Origin: Ischnura elegans
Taxonomy: Eukaryota; Arthropoda; Insecta; Odonata; Coenagrionidae
Direction of reading: 5' to 3'
Length of the DNA: 64,000 nt
NCBI RefSeq assembly: GCF_921293095.1
Contig: NC_060259.1
Location: 23,815,812-23,879,811, forward strand
The translations under genes and the position numbers were made by a program. Numbering within the stretch: position 1 is the stretch's first letter; each line of letters opens with the position of its first letter. Shown piece by piece: positions 1 through 11,460 of this stretch. The notes under the pieces were generated by a model. The model did not search any database. It was not told the DNA's origin and worked only from the letters and a program-made list of their open reading frames with translations.

Positions 1-835
1 AAACCCATGGTTCCACACTTATGCTGTCATATTGGCCCGAGGTTTAACTCTATGACCTTTGACCCCCATTGTGACCCTCAACAGCAAAATTCTATGAGCG
101 GATCTATGAACTGCCTAACCGACTTTGGCACCCTCCAAAACCTATCGTGGGAGGTGGCATAATAATTTTAAATTTAATAACTATTTCGAGGGGCTGCAAA
201 GATATTCTCGAATTGCTCGAAATTTCATTCGGGTGAGTTCCTTGAATGATGAGAGATAGGAAATATTGTGATCTCATAGGTGAGCCAAGATAACGTAGCG
301 GCTCGTTTTGGCTGGAATATGTTCATCGAATAAACAGAGATTGTGTCATCAATTGGGACTTTCAACTTTAGCGCTCAAATCATGAAAAATAGTTTAATAA
401 TTGTAATTTAAATAAAATATAGACGCAATCGAGGAGAATCACGACGTTTTTATTCATTAAATATCCAAAATGTTATTTCCGAATTACCCACTTAAGACAG
501 TTGATGTTTGTGAATTTATGTTCTCTCAAAGTACATATTAATTATTTGAGCTATTCCATGGATTGCTATGCTTCTAAAGTTTTTATATATGATATTAAAA
601 TTCCGAGGTGAAATGTTTTGCAACGAGCTTCTAGATTTGGCCACTAGGAGTCGACAAGACTGAGTTCTGATTGGAGATTGGCCTCGAGAAAATAGAACCC
701 GTTCTAAAATCTAGATTGGCCAAGAAATTGTGCCCAATATTGTGAAACGGAGATTGGGCTAGAAATTGGTGTGTGTCAGTGGGTCCACAATCCAATATCC
801 AATGGATTGGCCAATAAATTGGCAAGTGTCATACG
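1..835. other. Unassigned AT-rich DNA
   Basis: I see no gene, RNA or bounded repeat here. Short open frames exist on both strands but none resembles a protein I know, and codon usage looks random. Confidence 0.5.
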
Positions 836-837
836 GG

Positions 838-2352
838 CTTTAGGGCGGGGCGACCGGGGCGAATGCCCCGGGCCCCGCGCTTTGGGGGGCCCCGCGTTCG
901 TGAAAAAAAATTAAAATATACGATAGTTTGAAAACGCAATTTCAACTATTACTGTATTGTTAAGTCCGTGCAAGACAAAAAATAATATTATGAAAAAGGA
1001 ATAATAATGCAGTAATTTAAAGTAAAAAGCGCGCTTTTTATGTTTATCTTACGTTATAATTTTATGAATTAATATAATTATAAATTTAATTTGTATTGGA
1101 TTGGAGCACAATGCTTGGAATCCTAAAGGAAATTGGGGATCTTTATAATGACAGAAGAATCATCCACAGCTTATACAAAAACCAAGTAGCCGTGATAAAA
1201 TCAGGGCCCAGCTGTGAAGAAGCAAGAATTAAGAAAGGAGTGCGACAAGGCTGTACATTGTCACCCGTAATTTTCAACGTTTACATTGAAAAAGCCATTA
1301 ATGAAATCAAAGAAAAGGCATTGGGAGTGAATATCCATGGAGAAAAAATAAGCATGCTAAGATTTGCCGATGACATAGCCGTTATAGCAGAAACAGAGAA
1401 GGATTTGAAAAATATTCTGATTAATATGGGTAGGGTAATGAGTAGATATCAACTGAAAATAAGCACGAAGAAAACCAAGATCTTAGTATGCAGCAGAAGA
1501 GAAGAAGTCAAGACCAACATTAAAATAGGGAGGCAAAAACTGATAGAAGTGAATGAATTCTGTTATTTGGGAAGCAAGATAACTAGTGACGGGAGAAGCA
1601 AGAAAGAAATTATCAGCAGAATAGCCCAGGCGAAGAGAGCATTCCACCAAAAGAGAGACATGCTTACAGCGGGAAACTTAAATATGGATGTAAAGAAACA
1701 ATTTATAAGAACCTACATCTGGAGTATGCTCCTATACGGAAGTGAGGCATGGACAATGACCGCAGCGGAGAAAGCAAGGATAGAGGCCTTTGAAATGTGG
1801 TGCTACAGAAGAATGATGAAAATCAAATGGATCGACCGAGTCAGTAACGAGGAAGTCCTAAGAAGGGTAGGAGAGAAGAGAAGCCTCATGAAAACCTTAA
1901 TAAGAAGACGGAACGACCTTATAGGCCACATCTTGAGACATGATGGCCTGATGAAGACAATCGTCGAAGGACAGGTGGAAGGCAAGAATGGAAAAGGAAG
2001 ACCTCGAACAAAATATATGGAACAAGTAAAGAGAGATGTGAAAGAGAAGAAATACGTAGGAGTGAAAAGATTAGCTGATAGGAGAACTGAGTGGAGAGCT
2101 GCGTCAAACCAATCCTAGGATTGTTGACCAGTGATGATGATATATGTACTATATTGAACTCAAAGGCGTGATGGTATCATAGCGGCGTAATTACGAAGTC
2201 TGAATTTGGGAGGGGAACACATACTTAGCCAGAGAGTGGTAGGGATTCAAAATGCTCGAGTTTGTAGATGGGGTATAGAGTTTAATATTTTAAGTGAAGG
2301 GCCCCGCACTGAAGGTTCGCCCCTAGCCCCGCACCTGCTAGCGCCGTCACTG
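838..2352. mobile_element. Possible GC-rich DNA element split by a LINE
   Basis: A G/C-rich block at about 840-905 and another at about 2300-2352 look like opposite ends of one short element: both carry runs such as GGGGCGA and its complement TCGCCCC next to GGCCCCGC. The right block ends CGCCGTCACTG, a typical right end of hAT-like short elements. The LINE at 1096-2118 lies between them and would be a later insertion. I found no target-site duplication, so the pairing is an inference. Confidence 0.35.
1096..2160 (+). mobile_element. RTE-type LINE, 5'-truncated reverse transcriptase with open frame
   Basis: A 340-codon frame (1096-2118) encodes the C-terminal part of a non-LTR retrotransposon reverse transcriptase, which copies element RNA into DNA at a nicked target. 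Visible in order: the GVRQGCTLSP block (about residue 48), the catalytic FADD motif in RFADDIAVIAE (about residue 90), a YLGSKI thumb block, and a C-terminal YGSEAWT ... EAFEMWCYRRM region. The endonuclease and N-terminal fingers are missing, so this is a 5'-truncated copy, the usual outcome of aborted target-primed reverse transcription. The match to the copy at 55741-57290 begins at codon 2-3, which places the truncation near 1096, and the two share a 3' tail rich in TGATGA. No stop or frameshift is seen, so it is younger than its sisters. RTE assignment is from motif style, not a search. Confidence 0.85.
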
Positions 2353-2640
2353 CCGCACGCGACATGGTTCTGAGTTTCATTATCATAAGTATCGTCGATG
2401 TACCTTACCATATTTCTGTGTCGTGAAGCTAAAGTACTAAATGCGTTCTATGCCTTACTCTAAAACTATGAGTTAAAGTAAGCCAAAAATCGGTGCTCTA
2501 CGACAGTCATGAGAATAAGTACATGAAAATATAATTAAAAACACTTTTCTGGCAAAGTAAAGAAATTTGTAGTGCGCGGAAATCGTTCAGATTTATTTCA
2601 CTTAAAGCTGTTTTGCGGTGTTTCCTTTGCGTAATTATTA
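2161..2640. other. Unassigned DNA after the LINE
   Basis: Apart from the GC-rich block at 2300-2352 (see the entry for 838-2352) I see nothing identifiable. Confidence 0.4.
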
Positions 2641-3190
2641 ATTCACGAGCAAATTTAAATGAAAATCTGAGATTTTTGAAGGGCTAATCGTTTAATTATG
2701 GTGGAATCACCAGTAAAGGATTTCGTAGCGGATGGAACGCGGTCTACATTTAGCCAAAGATAGACGTATAACGCTGTATGAGACAAGAAGCTAACAAAAC
2801 GAAAATAGCATCGCCGGCAGCTACAGAAAAGTTGTAAGCTCAAAGGCCCTCGCATTTACAGGCTTATTTTTTCAGCGCAAAAGAGAGGAACACGGCCCCC
2901 ATAAGTAAATACTACTTACCGGGAACTGGCTGGCCACCATCTAGTTATCACATATCAACTCAGACTAAGACCCCTTTTCAAGAGATCCGTATCAAATTTA
3001 TCGAGAGTATCAAATTTCTCCTCGGAGTTCTCGCGGGCGAAGTTGGGAGAGGAGTCACTTTTTGTCCCCCCCCCCCCCCCTTTCACTCCCTCAAGGCGCT
3101 TCGGCTTCTGTCTCCACGCCCTGGCGTTGCGACTAGAGGGTCTCGTGATCCGTCAATTTGGGAAATTCAAACTCTAGGGCACCCCCTTAA
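2641..3190 (-). repeat. First unit of a ~550-bp tandem repeat
   Basis: This unit is followed directly by a second one at 3191-3748. Shared blocks in the same order include GAAGGGCTAATCGTTTAATT near the start, a CAGCGCA-rich block in the middle (about 2870 and 3470), and a closing block with GGGAAATTCAAAC followed by CCCCCTTAA. Identity looks like 70-80% by eye. The stretch at 2800-2840 aligns with the tRNA-like head of unit 2 but is decayed. It may be an old SINE-like unit read on the minus strand. Confidence 0.65.
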
Positions 3191-3748
3191 TACACGGGCA
3201 AATTTCGATGAAAATTTGAGATTAGTGAAGGGCTAATCGTTTAATTATGGCCATTTTATGTTGAGTATTCAAAAAGTTAAACAATTATTTACACGAACAA
3301 CCAACCCCTGGATAAGGGAAGCCTACCCAGGCGGGACTCGAACCCGCGATTTCTTGTTTGGAAGGTATGTTGACGACATGCCTGTTTACGTAATGAAGCT
3401 ATCATCGCCAACAATTTCGGAAAAGGTGTAAACTCAAAAGGACCTCCGCATACACAGGCATATTTTTTCAGCGCATGAGAGAGGAACCAGAAGTTGGCTT
3501 TTACTATTTTTAATTGACTCGCCGCCACTTAGGCGTCACATATCACCTCCGACTGCGACCCTTGTTCCAACGACCCGTATCAAGTTTATCCTGAGCATCA
3601 AATATCTCCTAGGAGTCCTCGCGGGTGAAGTTGGGAGGGGAGTTGCCCTCCCCCCCCCCTTTCTCTCCCTCGCGGCGCTGCGGCCAGAGGCCTTCGTGAG
3701 CCGTTAAAATGGGAAATTCAAACGCTAGGGCGCCCCCTTAACGGGGCA
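3191..3748 (-). repeat. Second unit of the ~550-bp tandem repeat
   Basis: This is the direct repeat partner of 2641-3190 and the better preserved of the two, because it keeps a tRNA-like promoter head (3320-3425). A C-run of about 10-14 bases sits at the same relative place in both units (about 3065 and 3650). Confidence 0.65.
3320..3425 (-). repeat. tRNA-derived SINE-like head (B box intact)
   Basis: Read on the minus strand, this contains a perfect T-arm, GCGGGTTCGAGTCCCGC, which includes a Pol III B box, with a weak A-box-like stretch some 50 bases upstream. Acceptor-stem pairing is not convincing and no normal anticodon arm forms, so I call it a tRNA-derived SINE head rather than a functional tRNA. 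Confidence 0.55.
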
Positions 3749-3844
3749 ACCACCTTTCGCCTTAAGCCAAAAATTTGTAGGTTTCCGATGGCGGACTTAT
3801 AAAATTTTGCGACCCAATGAACGATGCGTGGCGACAGTGGCAAA

Positions 3845-4112
3845 GCCAGTAACTTCGTTCGGGGAGGTGGGGGGGGGCTCCAAAACCAGGGGGGGAAATT
3901 TTTGAAAAACCGGGCACTTCGTAATGAGTTTTAAACTGATTTCAACACTTTTCATAATCGAAAAAAATTAATTTTTTAAAGAAACATATTGCTAGTTCAT
4001 GATTCCTAAATATTTTGTTTTCTTTTATGAAGGACAATGATTGTGTTTTTTATATTTCGGGGGGCGTCAGGACCCCCCATACCCCTACTGCCTAGCGACT
4101 ATGCCAACTATA
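3845..4112. mobile_element. Possible short hAT-like element
   Basis: The left side (CAGTGGCAAAGCCAGTAAC followed by G runs) and the right side (C runs followed by CTGCCTAGCGACTATGCC) are roughly inverted copies, in the style of the hAT-like elements at 8455 and 19639. I could not find a clean target-site duplication, so the boundaries are approximate. Confidence 0.35.
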
Positions 4113-5554
4113 TCTGTATATTGTCTATTTTCATCTATTGTCAAGATGTGCAGTTGACGAAGGGCAATTTTGGATGCATCTCCGAAAGTGTCTTTTAAAA
4201 TGCGATTCATGAGCTATGGAAGCGATTCGACATTTGATAAAGGGATAATTTTTTTGGTTATAAGAATGCTTATTACCATGCTCTCATGCAACCATTACGA
4301 GGAACTATTGAGCAAACAAATTGTAGACTGCATCAGTTGTGGACAGTGAATCTTACTGCAAAAGATGTACTGGCAACTCCTGATTCCAAGACAAGAAGAG
4401 GAAAAGATCATGCCACATGGCAATATCGGAAAGAGCATGCAATATTTCATCATCAATGCTTTTTAATCTTAACCCTTTTGTGCTGGCATAGATAGGCAAA
4501 GATATAGCTGGCATCAATTTTTCAACGCACACAACCGGATGCCAGCTATAGCTGGCATGTGGAATGGAAGTGACCAGTGAGTGTCACCAGCAAGTGTCAT
4601 AGATGCATTCAGACCCTGCAAGAGACCCAGGTTAGCAAGACCTTAGGGCCAATCCTCAGAAATTAAGCCTGACCCTCATTTAAGATCCTCCTCGCTGCAG
4701 GAATGTGTTGTGAAGTTGTTATACTGTCAATGATTTTTGCCCAGTAGCATTTTGTTGCACAATCCAACTTTTTGTACTTTGAAATGAATTCTTTATTTCT
4801 TTCAGTGTGTAAGCAATTGTTTATCAAAATTATAGCGTTACTAATAACAGACTTATGGATTAAGAGTCTTAGTACCTTGTGTTCACTAACTTGGTCATTG
4901 TCATTGCTAGAAATACATTTAAAAATCCACAATGTTTAAAACAATTTTAGTTATTCTTATAGAAGAGTAAATTAATGAAACTCAAAAGCAATATTGAATT
5001 TTTTAAATATGTACTGGCAACACAATAAGTTGACAGAGGACACATGCTAAGATAGGGTTAGAGGGTCGAGTACAGTGGCCAGGGTAAGGGGTGGTTGAGT
5101 TGGGTCCCAAATCGAAGGGACGAGAATACTAGGGTAACTCATCCCCAAAAAAGCTCCTTACAGAGAAGTTAAAAATATTCTTAGGCTAATCATAGCACCG
5201 AAAACGTTTTCCTTCTGTAGGCACCAGCAGGAAAAAGTTGCAATTGTAAAAGCTGCAGTAAAGGATGGATAAAATGGTAGAGGCTACAATAGACAAGCAA
5301 GGAGCAATTAGAGGACTTAAAAGTACAATACTTTCACTAATTCCAAGCCAACAACATCAATACCAATGGTCCAATGGTCATCTACATAAGGACAAAGCAG
5401 ATAAAATAACAAGTTTGTTTTACGAATTTCAAAGAAGTGCCACCATCAATGGATGGTTGAATAGATTACCAAGTCAAAGAAGCATTTTTATGCCAACAGA
5501 TAACAGGTGAATCCCAAGTTGTACATCAACTATGTACTCCATAAAAATTGGATC
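4113..5554. other. Unassigned DNA with one perfect palindrome
   Basis: No gene recognised. Minus-strand 4663-4932 (89 codons) and plus-strand 5265-5510 (81 codons) are open, but neither product resembles a known family. TTAACCCTTTTGTGCTGGC at about 4470 resembles a piggyBac-like terminus, but I found no partner end. The palindrome at 4539-4558 is listed separately. Confidence 0.35.
4539..4558. repeat. Perfect 20-bp palindrome
   Basis: ATGCCAGCTATAGCTGGCAT is its own reverse complement. A half copy (ATAGCTGGCAT) lies about 45 bp upstream at 4504-4514. It may be part of a terminal structure of a TTAA-type element that starts near 4470. Confidence 0.7.
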
Positions 5555-6223
5555 AATAGGGTGGTTTCCTATTATTTTTTTATTGCTTTAATCGAAAGAT
5601 TATTACTCCTGGAGTACGTATTTCACGCTTTTAGATTTTTAAATGACAACATCCATTTTTCGCGATTAAATGAAAAGTGAAAATTTTCAAGCGCGCGAAA
5701 ACGCGACGCTCAAGTATGAATGCCGGGAAATATCTCCGTACGTCGTATTTCTGGTTCCCCCTCCCACCCGGTGTGGTGACCTTGAGGCGAGACTTAGCGC
5801 TGATACGTCGCAGGATGCTAGCGGATAGCCGAGTACCTTGCTGGATGGTAGCGCTTGGCTTAAAAAAGGTTTATTAATACCTTATCAAACGAGGAAAACT
5901 TTCCGACCTTAGCCAGTTTCAATAAGTGTTTATTAAGACATGTTTCCCTGAGCTCTGTGCCTCATGCATGCATTGGTAACCTCAGACGATGTATAACTCC
6001 TATCCTCTCGTGTAGAAACTAGGTCCCTGTGACGTCATGCGGAGTGGAATCGTATGGGCGCCAATCTGGCCTTTTTCAAATGAGGATAAAATTTGACCCT
6101 TGCCATTCGTCTAAACCGGTATTTCAAAAACCAAACAATTTGTGTATTATGAATACACTAATGGTGGGTAACGAATCGCAATCAATGCCTTTGGTTTTCT
6201 TTGATGAACGAAACTACCCTATT
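5555..6223. mobile_element. 669-bp TIR element, copy 1
   Basis: It starts AATAGGGTGGTTTCC and ends with the near-exact inverse GAAACTACCCTATT. A second copy in the same orientation is at 53444-54109, homologous from end to end (about 80% by eye). Neither carries a recognisable transposase, so these are non-autonomous elements. I see no clear target-site duplication. Two open frames here (5677-5877 and 6029-6238) are broken in the other copy, which argues against their being genes. Confidence 0.7.
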
Positions 6224-6427
6224 CACAGAAACATGTAGAATACACACCCAGACACGTCCGCATTATCTCACAGCCCTTCCAAAATTTTTATTTGGTACAA
6301 CCTTGCATAAAATCTCCAAATAATTTTCTAGCCAAAGCAATGTGAATGACAAAAAATAAAACTTATTCATCACTGACATCACTGGTAGAGTTCAGCCCCC
6401 AAAAAACGTTTTGTTCATAGCCACAGC

Positions 6428-7131
6428 CAGTGGCGGCTGGTGGTAATTTATCTAGGGTGTGCATTAGAGCAGATATATGATGATTTAATTATATTATGTT
6501 AATCCTAATCCATGAGCGTCATATTTCGTCGTAATAGAATACATAGCAAGCAAAACATATCACTGGTACACTCTACCCTTAAAATTGCATGAACAGAAAT
6601 AATATTAGCATGTATGAAAATAATTATTCTCAACACACTTTTACAAGTGACGGTAGTTGAAATTCATTCTCTTTTCCTTACACCCTATGAGGAAGTAGTG
6701 TAGAAAACGGCCATACAGATGGCTCTGTAGACGGACTAGGATCCTGGGCGCAGGTAGTGTAGGTGGCGGCTACACCACTACACTACCTGCTAGTCAGTCA
6801 CCAAAAACATGCGCGTGCGCATTCGCATGGTTTTGAGTCTGCTCCCATCGCCCCTTTGAACAGCACATACCCCCCCGCTTACCTCGTCCCGCCAGAGCTC
6901 CCTCAAGCGATCGCACAGACCGAAAATGCGCCCGGGATGATGCACGGGATCGCACACTTGTAGAGCGGTGAATTCGAAAAGGAGATAGCTGTAGCGTTCG
7001 GAGGCTCATGTTTCTTGCATATGCAGACAGTACTTTTATCCTTCGCGTTGCAAAGGAATAGTTTTCTTTTATAATTTATTCATCTTTGGGTGTGCACTTG
7101 CTAACATGCGTATACGCACGCGCCGCCACTG
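6428..7131. mobile_element. 704-bp hAT-like non-autonomous element with 8-bp TSD
   Basis: Termini CAGTGGCGGC ... GCCGCCACTG are perfect inverses, and the element is flanked on both sides by GCCACAGC (6420-6427 and 7132-7139). An 8-bp duplication and a CAG...CTG end are hallmarks of hAT transposition. There is no transposase frame inside; the internal frames are short and low-complexity. Confidence 0.88.
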
Positions 7132-7178
7132 GCCACAGCTAACCTTGCTACTCTGTAGGAAAGATGAAAAAGATTAGC

Positions 7179-7360
7179 ATGCAAGTGGAACTAGGGGTAC
7201 AAAGAAAACAGCTGAAGAGTCTAATATGTATGACTCAAGAATGAGGAAATCTTAATCTTGAAGAAGGTTCAAAACTGCCTTGAAGCATTGGAGATGTTGA
7301 TAGTTGATATGACGGAAGATAAAGAAAGAAGTAAGGGCTTGAAGTATTGTGAACTAGGTA
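7179..7360 (+). repeat. Direct repeat, left copy, flanking a LINE fragment
   Basis: It starts ATGCAAGTGGAACTA and ends TTGTGAACTAGGTA. The partner at 8231-8404 is almost identical: one 8-nt insertion here (about 7193-7200) and one substitution. The two copies directly abut the LINE piece between them. See the finding on this region. Confidence 0.9.
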
Positions 7361-8230
7361 TCTATGTCTCCGGAAGAAGGTGTGGACTTTCTTTACTCAA
7401 TCCTTGAGAGTGGGGTCAAAGATTTTGTGCCCATTGTGAAACCTAAGTCAAAAAATTCCCCTCTTGGTTCAAAGCAGATACCATTCGCTCACTTGGAAAC
7501 AAGAATCGTGCTTGGTATCTTTATAAATCTTTCCCGAACGAGGAAACTCGAACTACATTCACTAACCTTCTTCGCTGTTCCAAAACGCTAATTCGCTGTG
7601 ATCACAAGGAGTATGTTCAGGGCATGTGTTCATCCATTTCCTCCAACCCAAGAAAATTCTGGTCCTTTGTGAATAGTCGCCGAAAGTCTCCAAGCATCCC
7701 CCTTCACGTGACCTATAACAATCTCGAGGCTGTGGGTCCAGATAGACCAAACTTATTCAATCGATTCTTTACTGATTGCTTAGCTCCTTCATCTACTCTC
7801 TCTAATAAAATTGATAACATCCCCACGCCAATTCGTGGCCATTGTCTATCTAACGTTATCACAGATCCCAAAGAAGTATTTGAGTATCTCTCCAAAATCC
7901 CTCTCCATCGTGCCCCTCGTCCCGATGGTTTGAGCCCCAAACTAATTAGACATTGCGCATCCTCCCTCTCTCTTCCATTGAGCCTCCTACTGAACCGTTG
8001 CTTTTCCCTCGGCACCTTCCCCTCCCAATGAAAAATTGCCAACATCATTCCCATACATAAAAATGGCCCTAAAGATGAAGTCTCAAACTACCGCCCAATA
8101 TTGATACTTCCGATGCTATCTTCAGTTTGTGAAAGGATTATTCTCAACAGGCTCTACTACTTCACTTCTCCTTTTTTATCAAATAATCAGCATGGTTTCC
8201 TTCCGGGACGCTCCTGCCTGACCAAATTGG
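7361..8230 (+). mobile_element. LINE fragment: endonuclease-RT linker and start of the reverse transcriptase
   Basis: A LINE piece of the jockey/CR1 style. After a frameshift near 7460 the frame reads through an AWYLYKSFPN linker typical of the zone between endonuclease and reverse transcriptase. It continues as a 135-codon frame (7624-8031) with PDGLSPKLIRH, a stop at 8029, then KIANIIPIHKNG, SNYRPI and GFLPGRSCLTKL, the first RT palm/finger blocks. It ends abruptly at 8230, before the catalytic FADD/YVDD block, and the downstream direct repeat starts at the next base. The element is dead (frameshift, stop, truncation at both ends). The GFLPGRxCLT block closely resembles that in the minus-strand LINE at 18802-19206, so they may be one family. 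Confidence 0.75.
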
Positions 8231-8404
8231 ATGCAAGTGGAACTAAAGAAAACAGCTGAAGAGTCTAATATGTATGACTCAAGAATGAGGAAATCTTAAT
8301 CTTGAAGAAGGTTCAAAACTGCCTTGAAGCATTGGAGATGTTGATAGTTGATATGACGGAAGATGAAGAAAGAAGTAAGGGCTTGAAGTATTGTGAACTA
8401 GGTA
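8231..8404 (+). repeat. Direct repeat, right copy
   Basis: Partner of 7179-7360, with the same start and end and about 98% identity apart from one 8-nt gap. Such similarity next to a heavily decayed LINE suggests that the duplication is much younger than the LINE. Confidence 0.9.
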
Positions 8405-8454
8405 ATAAGCATGATGGACATGAATGAATATTCACTAATTTAAATAAATTAGAC

Positions 8455-8756
8455 CAGGGGCGCAGCTAGGAATTAAGGCTGGGGGGGGTTTAGGTGTAAC
8501 TAATACTGGAGTGTGTGGGAGTATGGAAAAGGTACCCACAAGGATAAGCGGTATGTGTGAGATTGATAAATTTTGGAATTTCAAGAAAAATGGTTCAAAT
8601 TGGTGAGTTTTACGGCTCTCTGAGAGATATTTTATTGATCCTTACGCTATTCTATTAGTAATATCAATCCAATTAAGTAAAATGGATTAAACATAAAATT
8701 TCTCTGAGCTCTGGAGGGGGTTTTATCCCCCCAAACCCCCCCTCGCTGCGTCACTG
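8455..8756. mobile_element. 302-bp hAT-like MITE with 8-bp TSD
   Basis: It is flanked by perfect AATTAGAC copies (8447-8454 and 8757-8764). The ends are CAGGGGCGCAGC and GCTGCGTCACTG, near-perfect inverses, with G- and C-rich runs just inside. There is no coding capacity. Confidence 0.88.
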
Positions 8757-9726
8757 AATTAGACAGCACGCTGAGAAATTAGGGTATGCTGAACACTAGA
8801 GCTGGGAGTTTCAGTACATTTTTAGGAATTCGTTCACGTGGTTAGATTTTTGACAATGATAAGATTTTTCACATTGTCCATAATGAAAAAAATCATATAA
8901 ATTCATGATTATTTTGACTGAGCCTAATCCACAAATCCATGATGCACACACAGCAGATCCAAGTGATTTTCAATGTTTTACATAGGGGTCGTTCCATTTC
9001 AAATCAACCGGGCCCTGACACCCACCGTCTCCAATTTTCATTAAACTTTCCATGGTCATACATTCTGGTATGATTAGAGATTGTGTACAATTTTAGCCTC
9101 CAACTGTTGATTGTTTATGAAATATGAGCAATTGAATTTTGGGTGTGACCCCTACAGTGCCGCAACGTGCACCAAATTGTTATTTTTATTTTTATCCATA
9201 ACCCCATTCTTTTGTTATGAAAAGTCATGATTTCCTTCTAGAGCTAAGAATTCCATAATGATCCCAAGATTATCATTGTATATGAACTGCATGAAGTAAT
9301 TCAGCTGCAAAAAAATAAAGTTTACAAAAAATCTCGCTTGTACCATTTTTCATTGTCAGCATCCACAAGGAAAGGCCATGCAAATACAGACTCATGGTTC
9401 AGTTTTAAGTAATCATTAATGTATGAGCAAAGATCCTGAGAAAAAAATCATGAGTCCAGCATTCCTTAAGAAAAAAAATACTTATTCTTTGTCATGGGAA
9501 AAAAAGGCATCTTTTCCAAGGCACATAGAAATTACATGATGTAGAGGAGAGATAAGCATTTACTTGTATGATTGAACTATATCGGAGCATGCGTTATCTC
9601 ACTACAGTGTATGCTATTGGCTAGTAGAGTAGGAAACACACGAGCAATCATGTGAATGCCCCCACGTACTGTTAATTTGGTACTATCAGGACTATTCGAG
9701 CTGAGGGAGTTTTATTTAAAAAAAAC
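8757..9726. other. Decayed DNA-transposon end in otherwise unassigned DNA
   Basis: At 8986-9060 the sequence GGGGTCGTTCCATTTC, followed by CTGACACCCACCG and a TTTTCATTAAACTT block, matches the terminal region of the nested element at 44901-46272 (read from its right end). This is probably an old relative of that transposon. The 3.15-kb element at 9727 may have inserted in it. The rest is AT-rich with no gene seen. Confidence 0.45.
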
Positions 9727-11374
9727 TAGAGATGGGTCGATTCGCAGATTTCTCGGACTCGAATATTGAATTTGAATATTAAATCATTGCTCGAATATTC
9801 GAATACCTTGAATACTAAACGATGAATGCGGGAAAGTTTGACTTGGTTGCCTATGCAGCAGGAAACACAAGATTTTGGCTGGTAATAGGGAAGTGCACTA
9901 ATTTTTTTTTATAGCTGAATTTGAAAGTTTAGCCTAAAAAAGAAACATTAGTATAGTCACTTTTATTTTCTGCATCTGGGGTATGCACTTTAAAACGTTT
10001 TGAAAGTCGGAAAATTTCATGTTGCGCTGAAACACAGTGCCTCCATCTTGATTGAGATGTGACGTCACAAGGCAGTAGTCACCAGTGGAGTATCGCTGAA
10101 TTCCGTCGCCTTCTTCAGCGCGGCGAGAGTTTCCGGGAATCGGTGGAGTTTGCTTCCTAAAAATGTCGTCTTGTACCGAAAACATGAATTCAAAATAGAA
10201 TTATAAATGACTTTTTGTTCCAAATTTCATCTCGACGTCGAAACAAAAGCCTGGAGAAGATATTCATTTCCGTGCCTTAAGCACAAGCTATACGGAATAA
10301 ATGGTTCAAGGCTGCTCCTGACTTTTACCTATCGATGATATTCTGTTTTGAAGATCATTTGAAGGTATTGTAAGATCAAATTGATATTTATATTATAATA
10401 ATTTACTTAATGGGTACCTCAGTCAAATCAGAAAGTGTGTTGAGTCAAAATATAGCATCTTCCGCGTAGACCTACGTAATTTATAAAGTGAAAGTAGTTT
10501 GGTTAAAGAATTATGGCGCGACTGTTTTTTTACACGACCGGGCAAAATGCGTACTTTGCCCATGATATGTGCATATATGATAACAAACGATTTTTGTTAA
10601 AGTTAATCTTTATTTGTTGAAATTAGTACATTTATAGGTGATACAGATATAAAGGTACACGGCAGGTCGCGCGGCGTAATTTGTACTCCACTGGTGACGG
10701 GTTCATCTTGCTGATCCAAAAAATTAGCTACAATACCTCGAACTTTGAAAACTCGCAATATAGGCAGTCAAAGTACATTGTAAGAATACACGAGACCATT
10801 ATAGCCCAGAATGTACGTACAATGTCGAAATCCTTGGTTTTCAAAGATTGACGTATTTTATACGCCAGCGCGCCCGGTCCAGGGTTATCAACTTTTATTT
10901 CATCCTATTTGTTAGTTGAAATTATATTCCAGAATGGTTCTTTTAGCACTGCTACTGAGGTAAACTGGTAGGTACTGAGGTATGTACTGAGTAAGTAAAC
11001 TCCCTTTGGAGTAATGTGAATTACAAGTGTTCGAGATATATGGCATTTTATATTCGCTTTGTGTTCTTATTAATTATGCCTGTACGCATATTGTTGCTTG
11101 CCGCGAGCCTTTAATGGTATGTGCTCTTGCAAGAGTGGTTTTCATTTTTAATGTGGAAGTTGGTCTGTATAAGCAAAGAAAAAATTAACATTTTAGCGCA
11201 CACCAACCCTTGTAGTCATCGTATCTCTGCGTTTGTAGTGACACTGCTAAAATACCTAAACGCCATAATGATGATAAAAAAATTGTCTCATGTCAATGAT
11301 TGCTGCAATTATAATTAATGATAAACTTGATGCCGTATAATCACAATGAAGACAACAAAAAATAATGCCGTGAC

Positions 11375-11460
11375 GCAGTCTTGAACCACGGTCCTTCGGG
11401 TGAGATCTATTCTTACAAACGTGCACGCTACCACTACCCAAACCGACCCATTGTAAATTA
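11375..11460 (-). repeat. tRNA-like sequence (SINE head or tRNA relic)
   Basis: Read on the minus strand: an A-box-like TGGTAGCGTGC, then about 45 bases later a B box GGTTCAAGACT. The T-stem is imperfect, so this is a tRNA-derived repeat or pseudogene rather than a clear tRNA gene. Confidence 0.5.

Noticed and set aside
3320-3425. Functional tRNA gene
   Set aside because: Only the T-arm is convincing; acceptor and anticodon stems do not form, and it sits in a repeat unit.
7713-8054. 113-codon minus-strand frame
   Set aside because: Antisense shadow of LINE coding sequence.
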